Source: Agroathelia rolfsii (Eukaryota > Basidiomycota > Agaricomycetes > Amylocorticiales > Amylocorticiaceae). Taken from it: a stretch of 64,000 bases of DNA. The position numbers and the translations under genes are program-made. The stretch covers positions 2,453,001 through 2,517,000 of the forward strand of contig JABRWF010000005.1 of assembly GCA_018343915.1 (NCBI GenBank), in the 5' to 3' direction. Below, in pieces: positions 24,187 through 35,139 of this stretch; the stretch's first letter is position 1, and every line of letters starts with the position of its first letter. A model generated the notes under the pieces. That model worked only from the letters and a program-made list of their open reading frames with translations. It was not told the DNA's origin and searched no databases.

Positions 24187-24858
24187 AACGACCTGATGGA
24201 ACAGAGCGCTGCCCCCGGCGAGGAGCGTCGACAAACAGGTCCCAGGAGCGAGAGACTAATCAGGTCAGAGAGGGAACAAGCGCCGGCGGAGGAGCATCCT
24301 AAAAGAGACACGTGCTGGCAAGGCTTGCCCCGGTGGCAGCGGATTATCCGCCGCGTTTGGGTTGCAACAGCCATGTTGCCGAGAATGAGATATAACAAGT
24401 CTTTGTGTTCTACCATGTACTGGTAACTTGTGTCCGTCACAATGTCTTATGCAAAGACTCAGAAAATCAATGATACATTTGGCTCTAATTCATAGACTGA
24501 GACATCGGCGAGAGTAACACATTCCTTACAATCACGAGACCCGAATTATCCAATTGAGGAGCTTGATCACAACTTTTCCTCGAATCGGGTAGGACTGCAT
24601 ACTGTACAGGAACTGCCAATGGGAGTCAACATTTGTGAACCAACAGATCTAGGATAGGGACGTCTCTGATGGATATTTCGAAGGCAGTGAAATATGGAGG
24701 AAGATACAATCACACCACTTTTTAAACTTTCAATTATGGAAAAATTAGAAAGTATTACTAAAGGCCATCCATATCTAAAGCGACAAAGGTATCAAAAATA
24801 TGTTAATAAGAAAAAATGAAAATGTCCATGACATTTGGCGAAGGTCAGTGTAAGCTAT
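24187..24858. other. Intergenic, nothing recognised
   Basis: A GC-rich patch (about 24200-24370) upstream of copy C gives way to AT-rich sequence flanking the 3' end of the fatty-acid hydroxylase. No gene is supported. Confidence 0.55.
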
Positions 24859-26365
24859 CTAGATAGGGAGGACAGTATTGAAGACATAGTCCCATATCTT
24901 GCCTAAGATAGTTTTCATTAAGTCAATAGCCGGGGACAAGACTCAAAGAAGATATACGCAACTGGTTACGCCGAAGCCGAGTTCAAAGTTCTTGTAGTGG
25001 TGAGCGAGATGATATTTCTTTTGCGCCTTGAGGTAGGCAGGCAGATTGGTATGATGGAGGCTGAAATAAGAGGTTATTAGTGATAGCCGGACAACTATAG
25101 CTATAAGAACACATACGCATAGTGCATGCAGTCATAAACAACATCTAGAACAACAATCAACTCTCTGAAGGCACAAGGACATATAATTAGGGGTACGAAC
25201 AAAACGCAAAGGCACCAGAAATGATGCCATTGGCCACCGCTACTGGGAAAAGGAGATATCCCAGTCGCGTGAATGGAAACTCGAGAGCAGCAAATAGTAC
25301 GGGAGGCATCACAAGCCGCAATCTAAACAGAAAATCAGAAACGATTGGGACGAAACAAAGGCAATACGTACTTGTCCATGGGCAGGTAATGATGGATTCC
25401 ATGCAACAAGAAGTGAAGAGTCAAGAATGCTGGACGATCAGGCAGCAACTCATCGATATGGAACAAGAATCGATGCATGCCATACTCGAGGAGTGTCCAG
25501 ATCACATTGCCAACTAGGAAACAAATACCGGTTTTTGTGATAGCGTCAGAGGTGATGTGTTGCAACGCGTAGAGGGGTGCCAACGGCTGAGACATGAAAG
25601 GCGGCAAGTAGCCCGAGAATTGAAGGCAAGAGCGAACAAAGAGGTAACTGGCTATGGGAAGCCAGACAATGGGTACAACATACCACACTGTACGTGTGTG
25701 CATCTGTCATGAACGAATAAGCCTTGGTATTGGTTAGATAAGAGGTGCACCAAACCTCCATCCAACTGGGCCCGAACATCCGTGCGGAGGTGGCGAGATG
25801 ACGGGGCTGATGTACTTGACGGAGGTAGTATGATTTACTGTCATAGAGAACATTTGGAAGATTATTTAACGGAGACATTATGGCATGAAAGTGCTTGAAA
25901 CCACCTCCAGTTGGCCTCCCAGACTTGTCGGAGGAGGGGCTTGCGAAGGTCCAAAAACTGATTCTTCTCAAAGTCGGCGGAAGTGTCAGTGTTTTCAGGA
26001 TGGAAATCATCAGGGGCATCCCAGTCTGTGCAGCAGAAAAGGTTCAGTATCCAGCGGGAAAAGACAGTATTGTTATACAAACCATCCTTCACTGTCGTCT
26101 CCTGAGTGCCCAACTTGCCAATAAGGAACTCATCCATCATGTCGTACGCAGATTCCGAGTGTTCATGTTCTGTGGCGTCTTTCATGATCTCGCCAACGTC
26201 TTTGCCAGCATACTTGAGAATGAGGTCGTCACCACCAGGATGGTCTGCAAGGAAGCTGGTAACATCGTAGATCTTTCCAGCGCGTGAAATCCAACAGCTT
26301 GAGGGGGTATTGTGCTTGCTGAGGTCCTCTTCAGTGAATATGTGAACGGACTTGGATACGGCCAT
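24859..26365 (-). CDS. SCS7: Sphingolipid fatty-acid 2-hydroxylase (cytochrome b5 fusion)
   Basis: Eight exons (26365-26083, 26025-25905, 25837-25756, 25703-25372, 25322-25201, 25144-25117, 25060-24963, 24902-24859) give 369 aa; yeast Scs7 is 384. Residues 1-90 are a cytochrome b5 domain with the heme motif H-P-G-G at 42-45. After a linker and membrane spans comes the di-iron hydroxylase with its histidine clusters H-R-F-L-F-H, H-F-L-L-H-G-I-H-H, H-Y-A-L-H-H-T and H-L-A-H-H-Y. The enzyme hydroxylates the very-long-chain acyl group of ceramide at C2 in the ER, with electrons passing through the fused b5 domain. The protein ends K-I-W-D-Y-V-F, as in its relatives. Introns are dense; one exon is only 28 bases. 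Nothing in the context suggests special regulation. Confidence 0.95.
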
Positions 26366-27178
26366 GGTGGTTGAGAAAACAGCTGGTGTAGTCAGTCTGG
26401 CTAATGACTGAAAAGTCTCGCGATTTCGGCGTCTTCCCTGAAATAGTAGGGTCGATATTATACTGCGGAAGTCATGTGATCTGCCGGTGGATCCGGTGCG
26501 GGGAGCCCGGAATACCCTTTTCCGACTTCAGGCGACCATGCCAACTTCAAGCTGGCATCTTCAACAGTAATCACTTGACATCGTACGATGCTTTGAGGAG
26601 GGACATGTTGTGATCCTAACGGACCCGATAAGTTTATCTTGTATTGTATTCTTTCAGTCATACCTTACCGTTGTCTTGCCGAGCAGTGTGAGCATTGCCA
26701 CTGCACGATGGCAGCACGAAGCACATTGAGCGAAGTTGGCTTGTGCTTGTGTTAAATATAATGTGAGCTATGATATAAAATGAAAAATAAGAATTATTAT
26801 TATTATTATTATTATTATCATTACCGGCATAAAACAAATATGAATGTCCCTATTGATTTCACTTCTCCCATAGTAGCAAAAATTGCTCAAGTTTTATGCA
26901 AATTCAAAGACAATATCTGAAGCAGGATTCATGGCTAGATTTGTTCAAATCCACATAACAAACCGGTAATTTATATCAATTTTTTTCCATTACTTTCTCT
27001 ATCATACTTTACATTGTTTTCTAGTACAAGAAATTAAGAAAGATCTAGGTCAATCCTGATACGGAATGTCAAGCCCGACGACCCCCATTCAATTCAAGCA
27101 AGAAAATAATCATTAGAGAAGAGGCCCAGGTAATCGAACAATACGTGATAAGAAATAGTAAGAAATACAGCATTGAAA
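26366..27178. other. Intergenic with an ATT microsatellite
   Basis: Promoter side of the fatty-acid hydroxylase and 3' flank of the FMP52-like gene. It contains an (ATT)n run of about nine units near 26790-26818. No gene is supported. Confidence 0.65.
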
Positions 27179-28063
27179 TCACTTGGCAAGGTAGAGAGCA
27201 CCCTTGTTAGGAATAACCGTGAACGGGGCATCTGAAGGCCCATCTTTAAATGCCTCCACCTGCTTAGGCAATGCAGAGACACCTATAGCACCAGCAGTCG
27301 CAATTGATTTTCCAAGGAGCTGAACATCAATTTCCATATTTGAGGATATGTGTGATAAAGCACCAGTAATAGTGCTAAGAAAGCGTGTATTTAGTCAGCC
27401 TCAAACTCAGTGCTTTCTATAATCCAGTCTCACCCGAAGATCGATTCAAGAGGTCGGTGTTCAGCTCGCTCGGCGTTCTTGAGGAAGCCAGGACGGAAAG
27501 CAATAGTTTCTGTGTAACCTAATCGAGCTAGGGCGATTTCGGTTAGACCTTTGCTCTTGGGATAGAGGAAAAATGAATCCGGATCAGCGCCAGAAGACTA
27601 CCAGAAAGGACGATTAGCCAAAGATTGCAAGGAATGGAGAAGAACTTGAAAGCTGGCGTACCGACAAATACACTAATCTTTGGTCGGTCCCCTCGGTCCT
27701 TGCTTCTTTGGCAGCGGCAACAACATAGTCCTTGTCAATCTTCTCAAAAGCTTCTGCGCTGCCAGCAGTTTTTCTAGTCGTTCCGAGCGTGATGTAAACT
27801 ACATCCCACTTGGTGTCTTTGAAGGCTGAAGTTGCAGGTAGGTTCTCAAAATCAATAATTTGCTGAGTGAGCTTGGCACGATGTTGGGGGAGGTTTTCCA
27901 GAGGGGTTGTGCGACGCCCAAATTCGCCAACGTGTGTAAATTGAGGATTGCTGAGAAGCTCTCTGAGAACATGACGACCGACAGCACCAGTAGCGCCAAT
28001 GATAAGTGCTGATTGACCTGCCAATGGAAGCGAGGTAAACCTCAACGAACTAGTATCCAACAT
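27179..28063 (-). CDS. FMP52: NAD(P)-binding protein, FMP52/HTATIP2 (TIP30) family
   Basis: Three exons (28063-27662, 27597-27434, 27374-27179) give 253 aa. The dinucleotide-binding loop G-A-T-G-A-V-G is at 23-29, followed by R-H-V-L-R-E-L-L as in atypical short-chain dehydrogenases of the TIP30 type. S-S-S-G-A-D and Y-P-K-S-K (146-150) supply the Ser and Tyr-x-x-x-Lys positions. A-F-R-P-G-F-L-K is the typical later segment. Yeast Fmp52 is a mitochondrial outer-membrane protein of unknown activity; no mitochondrial signal is obvious here. The match to the family is firm, but the exact orthology and the substrate are not. Confidence 0.86.
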
Positions 28064-29023
28064 AAGGAGTGTTACCGGTCATGGTGCAGAAACTATCGTC
28101 TATCTCTTGTGTCGTGAAGTGTGGGTGTAATGAAGGAGTAAAGCCAAGGAAAGGATGAGTAATTACGTTTATATAAGAAACTTTGTAAATGGCATTCGGA
28201 TAACTTGAATGACGCGTGTAACTGGGGCAGGGCGATGATGTCAACCCAATTTTCTTTCATGTATATCTACTCTGTGCAGTGATGAGCCTGCATTTCGAAT
28301 TGGATAAGATGTTACAAAATTTCCTTTTTTTATGAATTTGCTAGCGAAAGTCTGACATTATGATACGGTTTTCGTTCCATCTGCTTCATGCACTGTGTAT
28401 TTCGGTTATTTGTCATTGACCTATACCATGAACATGGGAATGAAATATCCATCAAGACATGAGCGCTGCATGAACTTTCATCGAGCCAAAGCCAAACACG
28501 CACAGGCTCTCAGGCCTCAGACTCCCCCAAAATCCCTCCTACATGTACTATGTACAGAGTTGCGACGGTGCTCCACTTGCGGGATTACAAACAAAATTAT
28601 CTGCGATAACTTACCATGATCATGAGATATCAAGAAATGCCTGTGTTTCGCGGGAATACTACAGAGTAATGGTACCGATCCTTGGATATATGCAATGCTA
28701 CAATAATGTGCGATAAAGACATTGGGGTCCTAATCCTCGGGCTGTGTCCGGACGAGAAGCGGGTTCAAGCTTTCAAGCTTTTCCAAGCTTCAAGGACGAA
28801 ATAGGATATGTTATTGCGTTCATGATGAATAATAATATCAATAGTTCTACAATACAACTAATTCACTAATACACGGTGGCGTCACCTGTCATGAAAATGC
28901 TTCTTTCGTATCGAATCGTTACATTTCAAATCATTTCACCAAAGAAACCGCCCAAAGAAAGGAAGAAAATGAAGACAGGAATAAGAATCGTGGCTTCGGC
29001 CTACAATTTAGTTGGGGGATTCT
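28064..29023. other. Intergenic, nothing recognised
   Basis: Promoter side of the FMP52-like gene on the left, 3' flank of the chitinase on the right. Three AAGCTT sites cluster near 28770-28790. No coding signal was seen. Confidence 0.6.
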
Positions 29024-31301
29024 TTAAGAAAGACCCAAGTTTGATCTAATGACACTCTGCAAGGTAGTTCCATCATCCTACAAAGAATCGTTACTTGAGT
29101 ACTAAATCGAGAAAGTCAAGTGCGTACCTGATCCATAGACCACGTAAAACAGCCAGCCATACCAACAGACTTCGCGTATGCAGCCTTATCTGCAAGAGAG
29201 TAGGTGTCGTCGTATGTCACTACTGTCTGCATGCTCGTATTGAAGAGGTACTATCTGGAGTATTAGAAAACGTAGGTCGGAGGAATTTCATAATTGCGCG
29301 GCATACCGGAGTATCACTACAGTTGTCCCATCCTTCTGTGAAGCCACCAGACGCCGAATACGTCCCGTTTGAATTCTTCACGAGAGCACCGCTCGATACA
29401 AGTGTGTTGAATGGGATCTATGCAGTAAATGAATGGTCTATTTTTAAAAATACCAACATGAGCTATGTAAATAACTACGTACCTGTTGTCCCCACCAGCT
29501 CTGCAGATTTGTCGAAGCCGCTTTGAATTCCTTTTCCTTACTAACAGGGCGAGCCTGGCCGGGATGGGGAGCGTTGCTCGTCTTGTCGGAGTCGGGTTCC
29601 TTCACGGCCCTATCAGGGGCCTTGAAGCTTCCCGTAAGGGTTATGGCCGTACTCTGCGAAACGTATCCGTAAAGCGGAAGACCAAGGAGGAGCTGGGAAG
29701 CCGGGAAGCCGGCAGCGGTCTAATTCAGGCTGTCAGAATTTGAAAGTACAATGCAATGTTGCATGCAGTCGTACCCATTGAGCATAAGCAGCCTGTGCGA
29801 AGCTAATCAGCTAATGCTGACAGTGAAGAACAAATTATGTTGGGGGCGACGTACCTCAGCGCTTGCACTAGATTGCGAAGATGTTCCACATAGGTTTCCA
29901 AGTGGGGCATTGGGTCCCGGTGTGGATGAAGCACCATTTACGTCATAATTCCTGCAACAAAAGATAGGCCCGAATCTCAGCATAATCAAGTTCGGACTCG
30001 AATGCCGTACGTACATAATGTTAACATAGTTCAACTGCTGGGCATAAGCCGAAACATTGGTCAGCGGATTTCCATTCGCACCTAGCCACGGAAGTTGTGT
30101 CACAGCGGCGGATATTATCTTCGATGAGCCGAGCTTAGAGCGCAGAGAAGTGAAGAAGAGTAAAAGGTTTGCAGAATCAGCACTGCTGTATGGTTGTCCT
30201 GCGCCTGATGAGTTGGGATACTCCTGTTCAACAGCGAACAATCAATCAATTAGAGAAGCTTATTATGGATGGCTTCAGGTTTTGACTGACCCAATCGATG
30301 TCAATACCTGTGAATGACAATCAGAAGTGATCAGGAGGATTGGTTGCTGTCAACTTACCGTCTAGATTATACGTGCTTACAGCACTAGCAATAGCATTTA
30401 TGAATGTAGTGCGATTTGCAGCAGTACTCATGGTTGACGAATAATATTCACATCCTCCCCAGCCGCCTGGAGAGATTTGCGTGAGAATATCGTACCGTCA
30501 TTCTTTCGTATGTGCTCACCAATAGATAAGCAGACTTTGGTGCCATAACCCGAATTATGCGCAGCGCTGACCAGACTCTGCAAAGTGGAAGTAGCACCGT
30601 CGTCCCAGCTTAATCCATGAGATGAACTAGGTGTAGCAAAAGCTGGTAATAATTTAGCCGAGTTTTCGAGATTCTTCCCCGACGACTTACCGAAAAATAT
30701 AATGTTAAACTTAGAATAATTGATTTGGGATGGTGTTATGCCAGCCCAGTCGGGGTAATAGCTAGCTGCAATGGGAGTGATACTCGTAGCGGTAGCGGCT
30801 ATCGGTGTTGTAAAGAAATCCTGGGTCTGCCCACGCAGCTGCAAAGCAGCCTTCCTACCTAATGTTGACGGTAAGGCATCCTCCAGATCAAAAGTACGAC
30901 TAGGCTTGGATGCATTGAGAAAATCCAACAATGCCGTGTGTGACTTATACTCTGGGGTAGACAAAAGGGCAGAAAGATATTTGGATAGTCCAGACTTGCG
31001 CTCGGCAATGAGAGTGTCGTCCACCCATGCAGAGGGGAGAAAAGACGTCACAAGGAGGCGCTTGGGGGGCAGATTAAAGTTGTCGCCCAGAGTGCTGTGG
31101 AGATTGACAAACTAAAGACAACTTCAGATGAGTATTGCATGGCATGACATTAAGAGCACTTGCCTCGGAATATCTGCGGTTCACTGCATGTTTCTCGTCA
31201 GAGGTTGATGTGACAGTGATAGTATATTCAATGTGAGGACGGGGTGCGGAGGAGGTAGTATGAGATGAGATGAAAATCTTCTTTACGGTGGATATAGTCA
31301 T
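29024..31301 (-). CDS. PX domain-GH18 chitinase fusion
   Basis: Twelve exons (31301-31164, 31111-30691, 30642-30520, 30466-30359, 30307-30291, 30223-30015, 29951-29855, 29792-29775, 29719-29483, 29417-29307, 29250-29128, 29077-29024) give 551 aa with no frame break. Residues 1-112 read as a PX domain: R-R-Y-S-E-F, L-P-P-K-R-L-L and E-R-K-S-G-L-S-K-Y-L occupy the phosphoinositide-binding positions. After a 45-residue linker, GH18 runs from about 157 (A-S-Y-Y-P-D-W) to the end. Its catalytic D-G-I-D-I-D-W-E is at 263-270, with N-Y-D-V later. The last residues of PX and the first of GH18 lie in the same exon (31111-30691), so the fusion is not an annotation join. No signal peptide is present, so the enzyme should be intracellular, perhaps on endomembranes (inference). 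Intron 1 uses a GC donor. The catalytic motif is spread over three exons, the middle one 17 bases long. Confidence 0.88.
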
Positions 31302-32351
31302 GGCAAGGTAGGTGTAATGGGGAAGGAAGGCAGCGACTCAGAAGAAGGAGAGGGGGTGGATGAGAGGATAGTTGACGATATTTATCTCCACACGAAGACT
31401 ATTCGCGTCATCAGTGGAATAAGCTTTGTGACAAGTATCTGTCCGTTGCTCGTGTGCTCGTATATGCTTGTCACGCCACCAGGCCACGAAGGAGCAAAAA
31501 GAGCAACATTGCGGCGCACAAACCCGTGATAACGGTTTGGCCCTGCCAGCAAAACCTGCGACTGGCAAGCACTACACAAGCCCCCGAGTGCACGGATGGC
31601 TATCTTGGCTTGTAACGCAAGATCAGTATGCCAGATCACAACGTCAAGTCATGCGTTTGGCCATGGGCCTAGTGAGGGAGAGGTAACGGTATTTGTGTAT
31701 CCGATCAATAAGAAGACCCGTTGGAAAACACTCTAGAGACCGCATGGACAAAGCGACAGAACTGCACCGGAACCTTGGAAACCGGGCCGGCAACGCCAAT
31801 TAGTAGATGTTCTTAATCCTTATTGATTCAACTGTCAGTGACGAGACGCTGACTCTTGTTCCAAGCAAGGCCTCAGAGATCACGAAGATGCCCTTTCCTG
31901 AGGTATCTGCTGTTTCCTGGTCTCTGTACTTCTAATCCAGGCAGAGGCCCCGAACCAGCCCGTGTAATCTAGTCCAGTTTCTGATATGCCAGCGAACTTA
32001 CACGTTAAGCTTCACGGTTACTTATCTTGAGAATCGAGCTCATAGAACATTCATCTAGGAAGAGGGCTCCTATTAAAGACTGCAGTTGTCCCGTGCATGC
32101 ATGAAGGGTAAGAATATATGCGGTATTCGGAACATTACTGAAACAAGTCAAATTAAGCAGCACAGCCACAGGTGGCTGCCATTGTGGCTCTGTGCCGCTT
32201 ACATGACGAGTTTCTCTCGGCAAAGCACTCAACTCACCTGTTGGCTGTCTTATTAGTACAGGCTATTTGACTACCTTCGTGATGCTTTAAACCCCTCTAC
32301 AACCCTTTAATGGAAGCAAGCCATGACAATCGGCCATATCAGGGCTCGGCC
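31302..32351. promoter_or_regulatory. Divergent promoter region, chitinase fusion and carrier
   Basis: This 1-kb gap lies between two divergent starts. It has purine-rich sequence next to the chitinase start (about 31310-31360). No particular site could be assigned. Confidence 0.45.
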
Positions 32352-33689
32352 ATGGAGCAGGCGGTAAAAGATGTTGCATTTGGCAGCGTGCGTTGTCTTG
32401 CATTACTTGAGTTATTTTCACCATCAACATGACTATTTCAGATTGCAGGCATGGTATCTGAAGGTCCGTAGCATTCTATATCATTATGTTAGCTCACGCG
32501 CTTTTTTCTGAATTGGTTGCAATCGTAGTATTCGAATATCCATTTGACCTCGCCAAAGTGCGGTTACAGTCGCAAGTCCTCGATCCTAGTGCTCGTTTCA
32601 CTGGGCCATGGGATTGTCTTCTACAGACATACAGGAGCGAAGGCATCGGGGGTCTATATCGCGTACGTACGTGTCATGTAGGTGTGTTAAACCGCTGCTG
32701 ACTTCTTCCTTCAGGGCTTGCCTGTCCCATTAGTAGGTGGTATGGCTGAGAACGCGGCGCTTTTCCTGGCCTATGGTTCACTTCAGAACATGGTTCGCGC
32801 ATTCTCTGGTCGCTCATCAGGGGAAGAGCTTTCGCTGTCTCAGCTGGGTGTTGCCGCTGCTGGTGCTGGCTTCTTGACCAGCTTCATTATGTCTGTTCAT
32901 TTTCTTTATCCTATCTCACCCAATCAGCTGACCCCGTCTGCTCTGAAACCGTTGCTGAACCTCCTACAGGACACCTATAGAACTCGTAAAATGCAAGATG
33001 CAAGTGCAAATGCTCGCTCCGCCTCGTCGCGCCATAACTACTGTTTCTCCTCTCCAGCTGTCTCCTAAGCTCCTGCCTATCAGTCTTACCAAATCCCTAC
33101 ACACACAATCCCACCGATTCCCAGGTCCACTCCAAATAATATCCAATATCATCCGCGAGTCCGGCGTGCAAGGACTTTGGATAGGACAAGTCGGTACCGC
33201 TTTACGCGAGACGGGTGGGACTGCAATGTGGTTTGTGCTGAAAGAGGCATTCGCCTCTTCCCTGCTCAAGATGAGGCCTGCACATGTTTCCAAGAGCAGA
33301 GACTTGACGCCTTGGGAATCCGCACTGTCGGGTGCCGTCGCGGGTGGTATCTGTGCTGCAGCGTTCTATCCTATAGATACGGTGAAAAGCGCAATGCAAA
33401 CCGCAGACGAGATGCAGCCACCAAAAGCTATGGGTCGCCTGTCTCCAGCGAGGTTGAGTTTCACTGCGACAACGAGAGCCATGTGGAGAGCCAAGGGCAT
33501 GGCCGGCCTATATGTACGTTCAACTCCTATCACTACTCAGTGAAGCTCCAAAATCGACATCTTATGCTTCTATGCTAGGCCGGTTGTGGAATGACCACTC
33601 TCCGCGCATTCCCGAGTAGTGGGATTATATTTGTTGTCTACGATGGCTTAACTCAATACTTTGGTGCACCAATCTCAGTCTCGCTTTGA
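32352..33689 (+). CDS. ORT1: Mitochondrial carrier, ornithine-carrier type
   Basis: Six exons (32352-32387, 32442-32463, 32529-32662, 32715-32890, 32970-33513, 33579-33689) give 340 aa. The three carrier repeats show [20 protein letters not shown] and [10 protein letters not shown], each at the end of an odd-numbered helix. The second, with E in place of D, and the G-L-P-V-P-L-V-G segment resemble fungal ornithine carriers (Arg11/Ort1, AmcA), which export ornithine from the mitochondrion in exchange for protons or basic amino acids. Carnitine/acylcarnitine carriers are the nearest alternative. A 40-residue loop after the second motif is longer than usual. The protein would sit in the inner mitochondrial membrane. 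Confidence 0.85.
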
Positions 33690-34006
33690 AGATGTCTCGC
33701 TCGATGGATAGTTAAAGTCAATTCACATTTTCCCCTTGAAGGACTCTTCGCTTAGAAGATTTACATCATATTACTTGCATCACATCTAATAGATACATTT
33801 AGGTTGGAGACGCCATACCATATATCAATAGATTCCGGACGAATGTTTCCATTCTCCTGCGTTCACACTCCCATCTCTTTCTATATCTTGTTGTTCCAGG
33901 GTTTTCTCCATTAGACATCCTACGTATACTTGAATTGAATGTTTATTAGTCCTTTGCTGATATGTAATCCAAGATTCATCCAACTAATCAAGACGGTGAA
34001 ATGTCC
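33690..34006. other. Short convergent intergenic gap
   Basis: AT-rich sequence between the 3' ends of the carrier (plus) and the DUF6593 gene (minus). Nothing else was seen. Confidence 0.6.
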
Positions 34007-34673
34007 TTATGAGCCGTACTGTGGTGCTCTTGTAGGTGCTGTTGATAAAAAAACAAATGTGATGACCAGTTGATCAAGAAACGAAGTCTCCGTGACGGAA
34101 AGAACATTTTGTAAGTCGAGTGTAGCGATGGGCAATACGCCCAACGACTCGTTATCGTGATCTATCAGCTGATGTATACTCCAGTGAGTGTATGTATGAC
34201 TGAAATATTACTAGCCTCGCTCACGATAGGTAGATTGTCTCTGACCTTCCATATATACTTGCGTCCATTAGAAGCATGGAACCTATAAGATCTTGCCATA
34301 GAATAGATGTCAGAAATTCCAGCATCACAACACTACATGTTCCGGCATTTCACCAGTAGATCGTATGATGATGCACCTACTCGCTGAACATATGTCCTTT
34401 CATATCGATCGAATGGTTGTTGCACGAAACGACTTTTCGATGATGCATCATACTCCACTCAACCCTCCCTATTTCGTTGTCGCCATCTTGGCCATGTTCA
34501 GAGTCCATTTGATGAATAATACTGTCTGGTCTCTGGGACCATGCATTGTCGGTGTCGATTCGGTAAAGCGCCTTGGATTCTGCGTTACTGTCTCCGGACA
34601 ATTTGGATGGGTTGACTTCAAATAGGAAACAACGCAGGTCGGATATACGCTTCAGTCGAAGGCTGAGGACCAT
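34007..34673 (-). CDS. DUF6593-type protein
   Basis: Three exons (34673-34381, 34291-34212, 34161-34007) give 175 aa in frame. The order of features follows the basidiomycete DUF6593 proteins: A-L-Y-R-I-D-T near the front, I-G-R-V-E-W in the middle, S-Y-R-F-H-A-S-N-G-R-K-Y-I-W-K (like the usual tag of an aromatic, then D/N-G-R-x-Y-x-W-K), and L-D-Q-L-V-I-T-F-V-F near the end. The function of this family is unknown. Only exon 1 is visible as a long frame; exons 2 and 3 were recovered from splice sites and the family pattern. The last 15 residues (T-A-P-T-R-A-P...) are unusual and the 3' end may differ. Confidence 0.66.
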
Positions 34674-35139
34674 CGTGTTAACACTGGCAATATGCCGCCT
34701 GGGCTACTGCAGGTAATTCGTCTTGTCTGCGCTCAAAACTCTCGCCTCCTTATATGCCTTCGAATTTATTAATATCAGATGGAAAACCTAAGCATTGCCC
34801 CGAATGCCCAAATGCAAGCCGCTTGGCCGTGATGCCCACGGTCGTGTCACCCATATTTGTACTCGGAGTATTTCAAACGAGTGCGAGCTAATTTTATATG
34901 ACCTAGTTATACATCAAATGTGGACTTATTAGAAAACGGGATAAAATGATGTGTTACCCCGCAAGGCACTAAAGATGATCGATGTATCATTCTTCTCTGA
35001 AGTAATCAAAGTAATCCATCTTTACAATCTCGAATTCTCAGAGTTAGAATCCAGTAATATTTAACAGGTCAACCCAAGGAGGGAATATACAAATATCGCT
35101 ATTTATTATGATCCGAGTCTCAGTGCTTGATCTGATCAT
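34674..35139. other. Intergenic, nothing recognised
   Basis: Promoter side of the DUF6593 gene and 3' flank of the hydrolase. No coding or repeat signal. Confidence 0.6.

Noticed and set aside
24196..24426. Charged 76-codon plus-strand frame upstream of membrane protein C
   Set aside because: GC-rich patch with no family match and no intron support.
26790..26818. ATT run considered as part of a larger repeat array
   Set aside because: Only a simple microsatellite of about nine units; no spacers or longer units.
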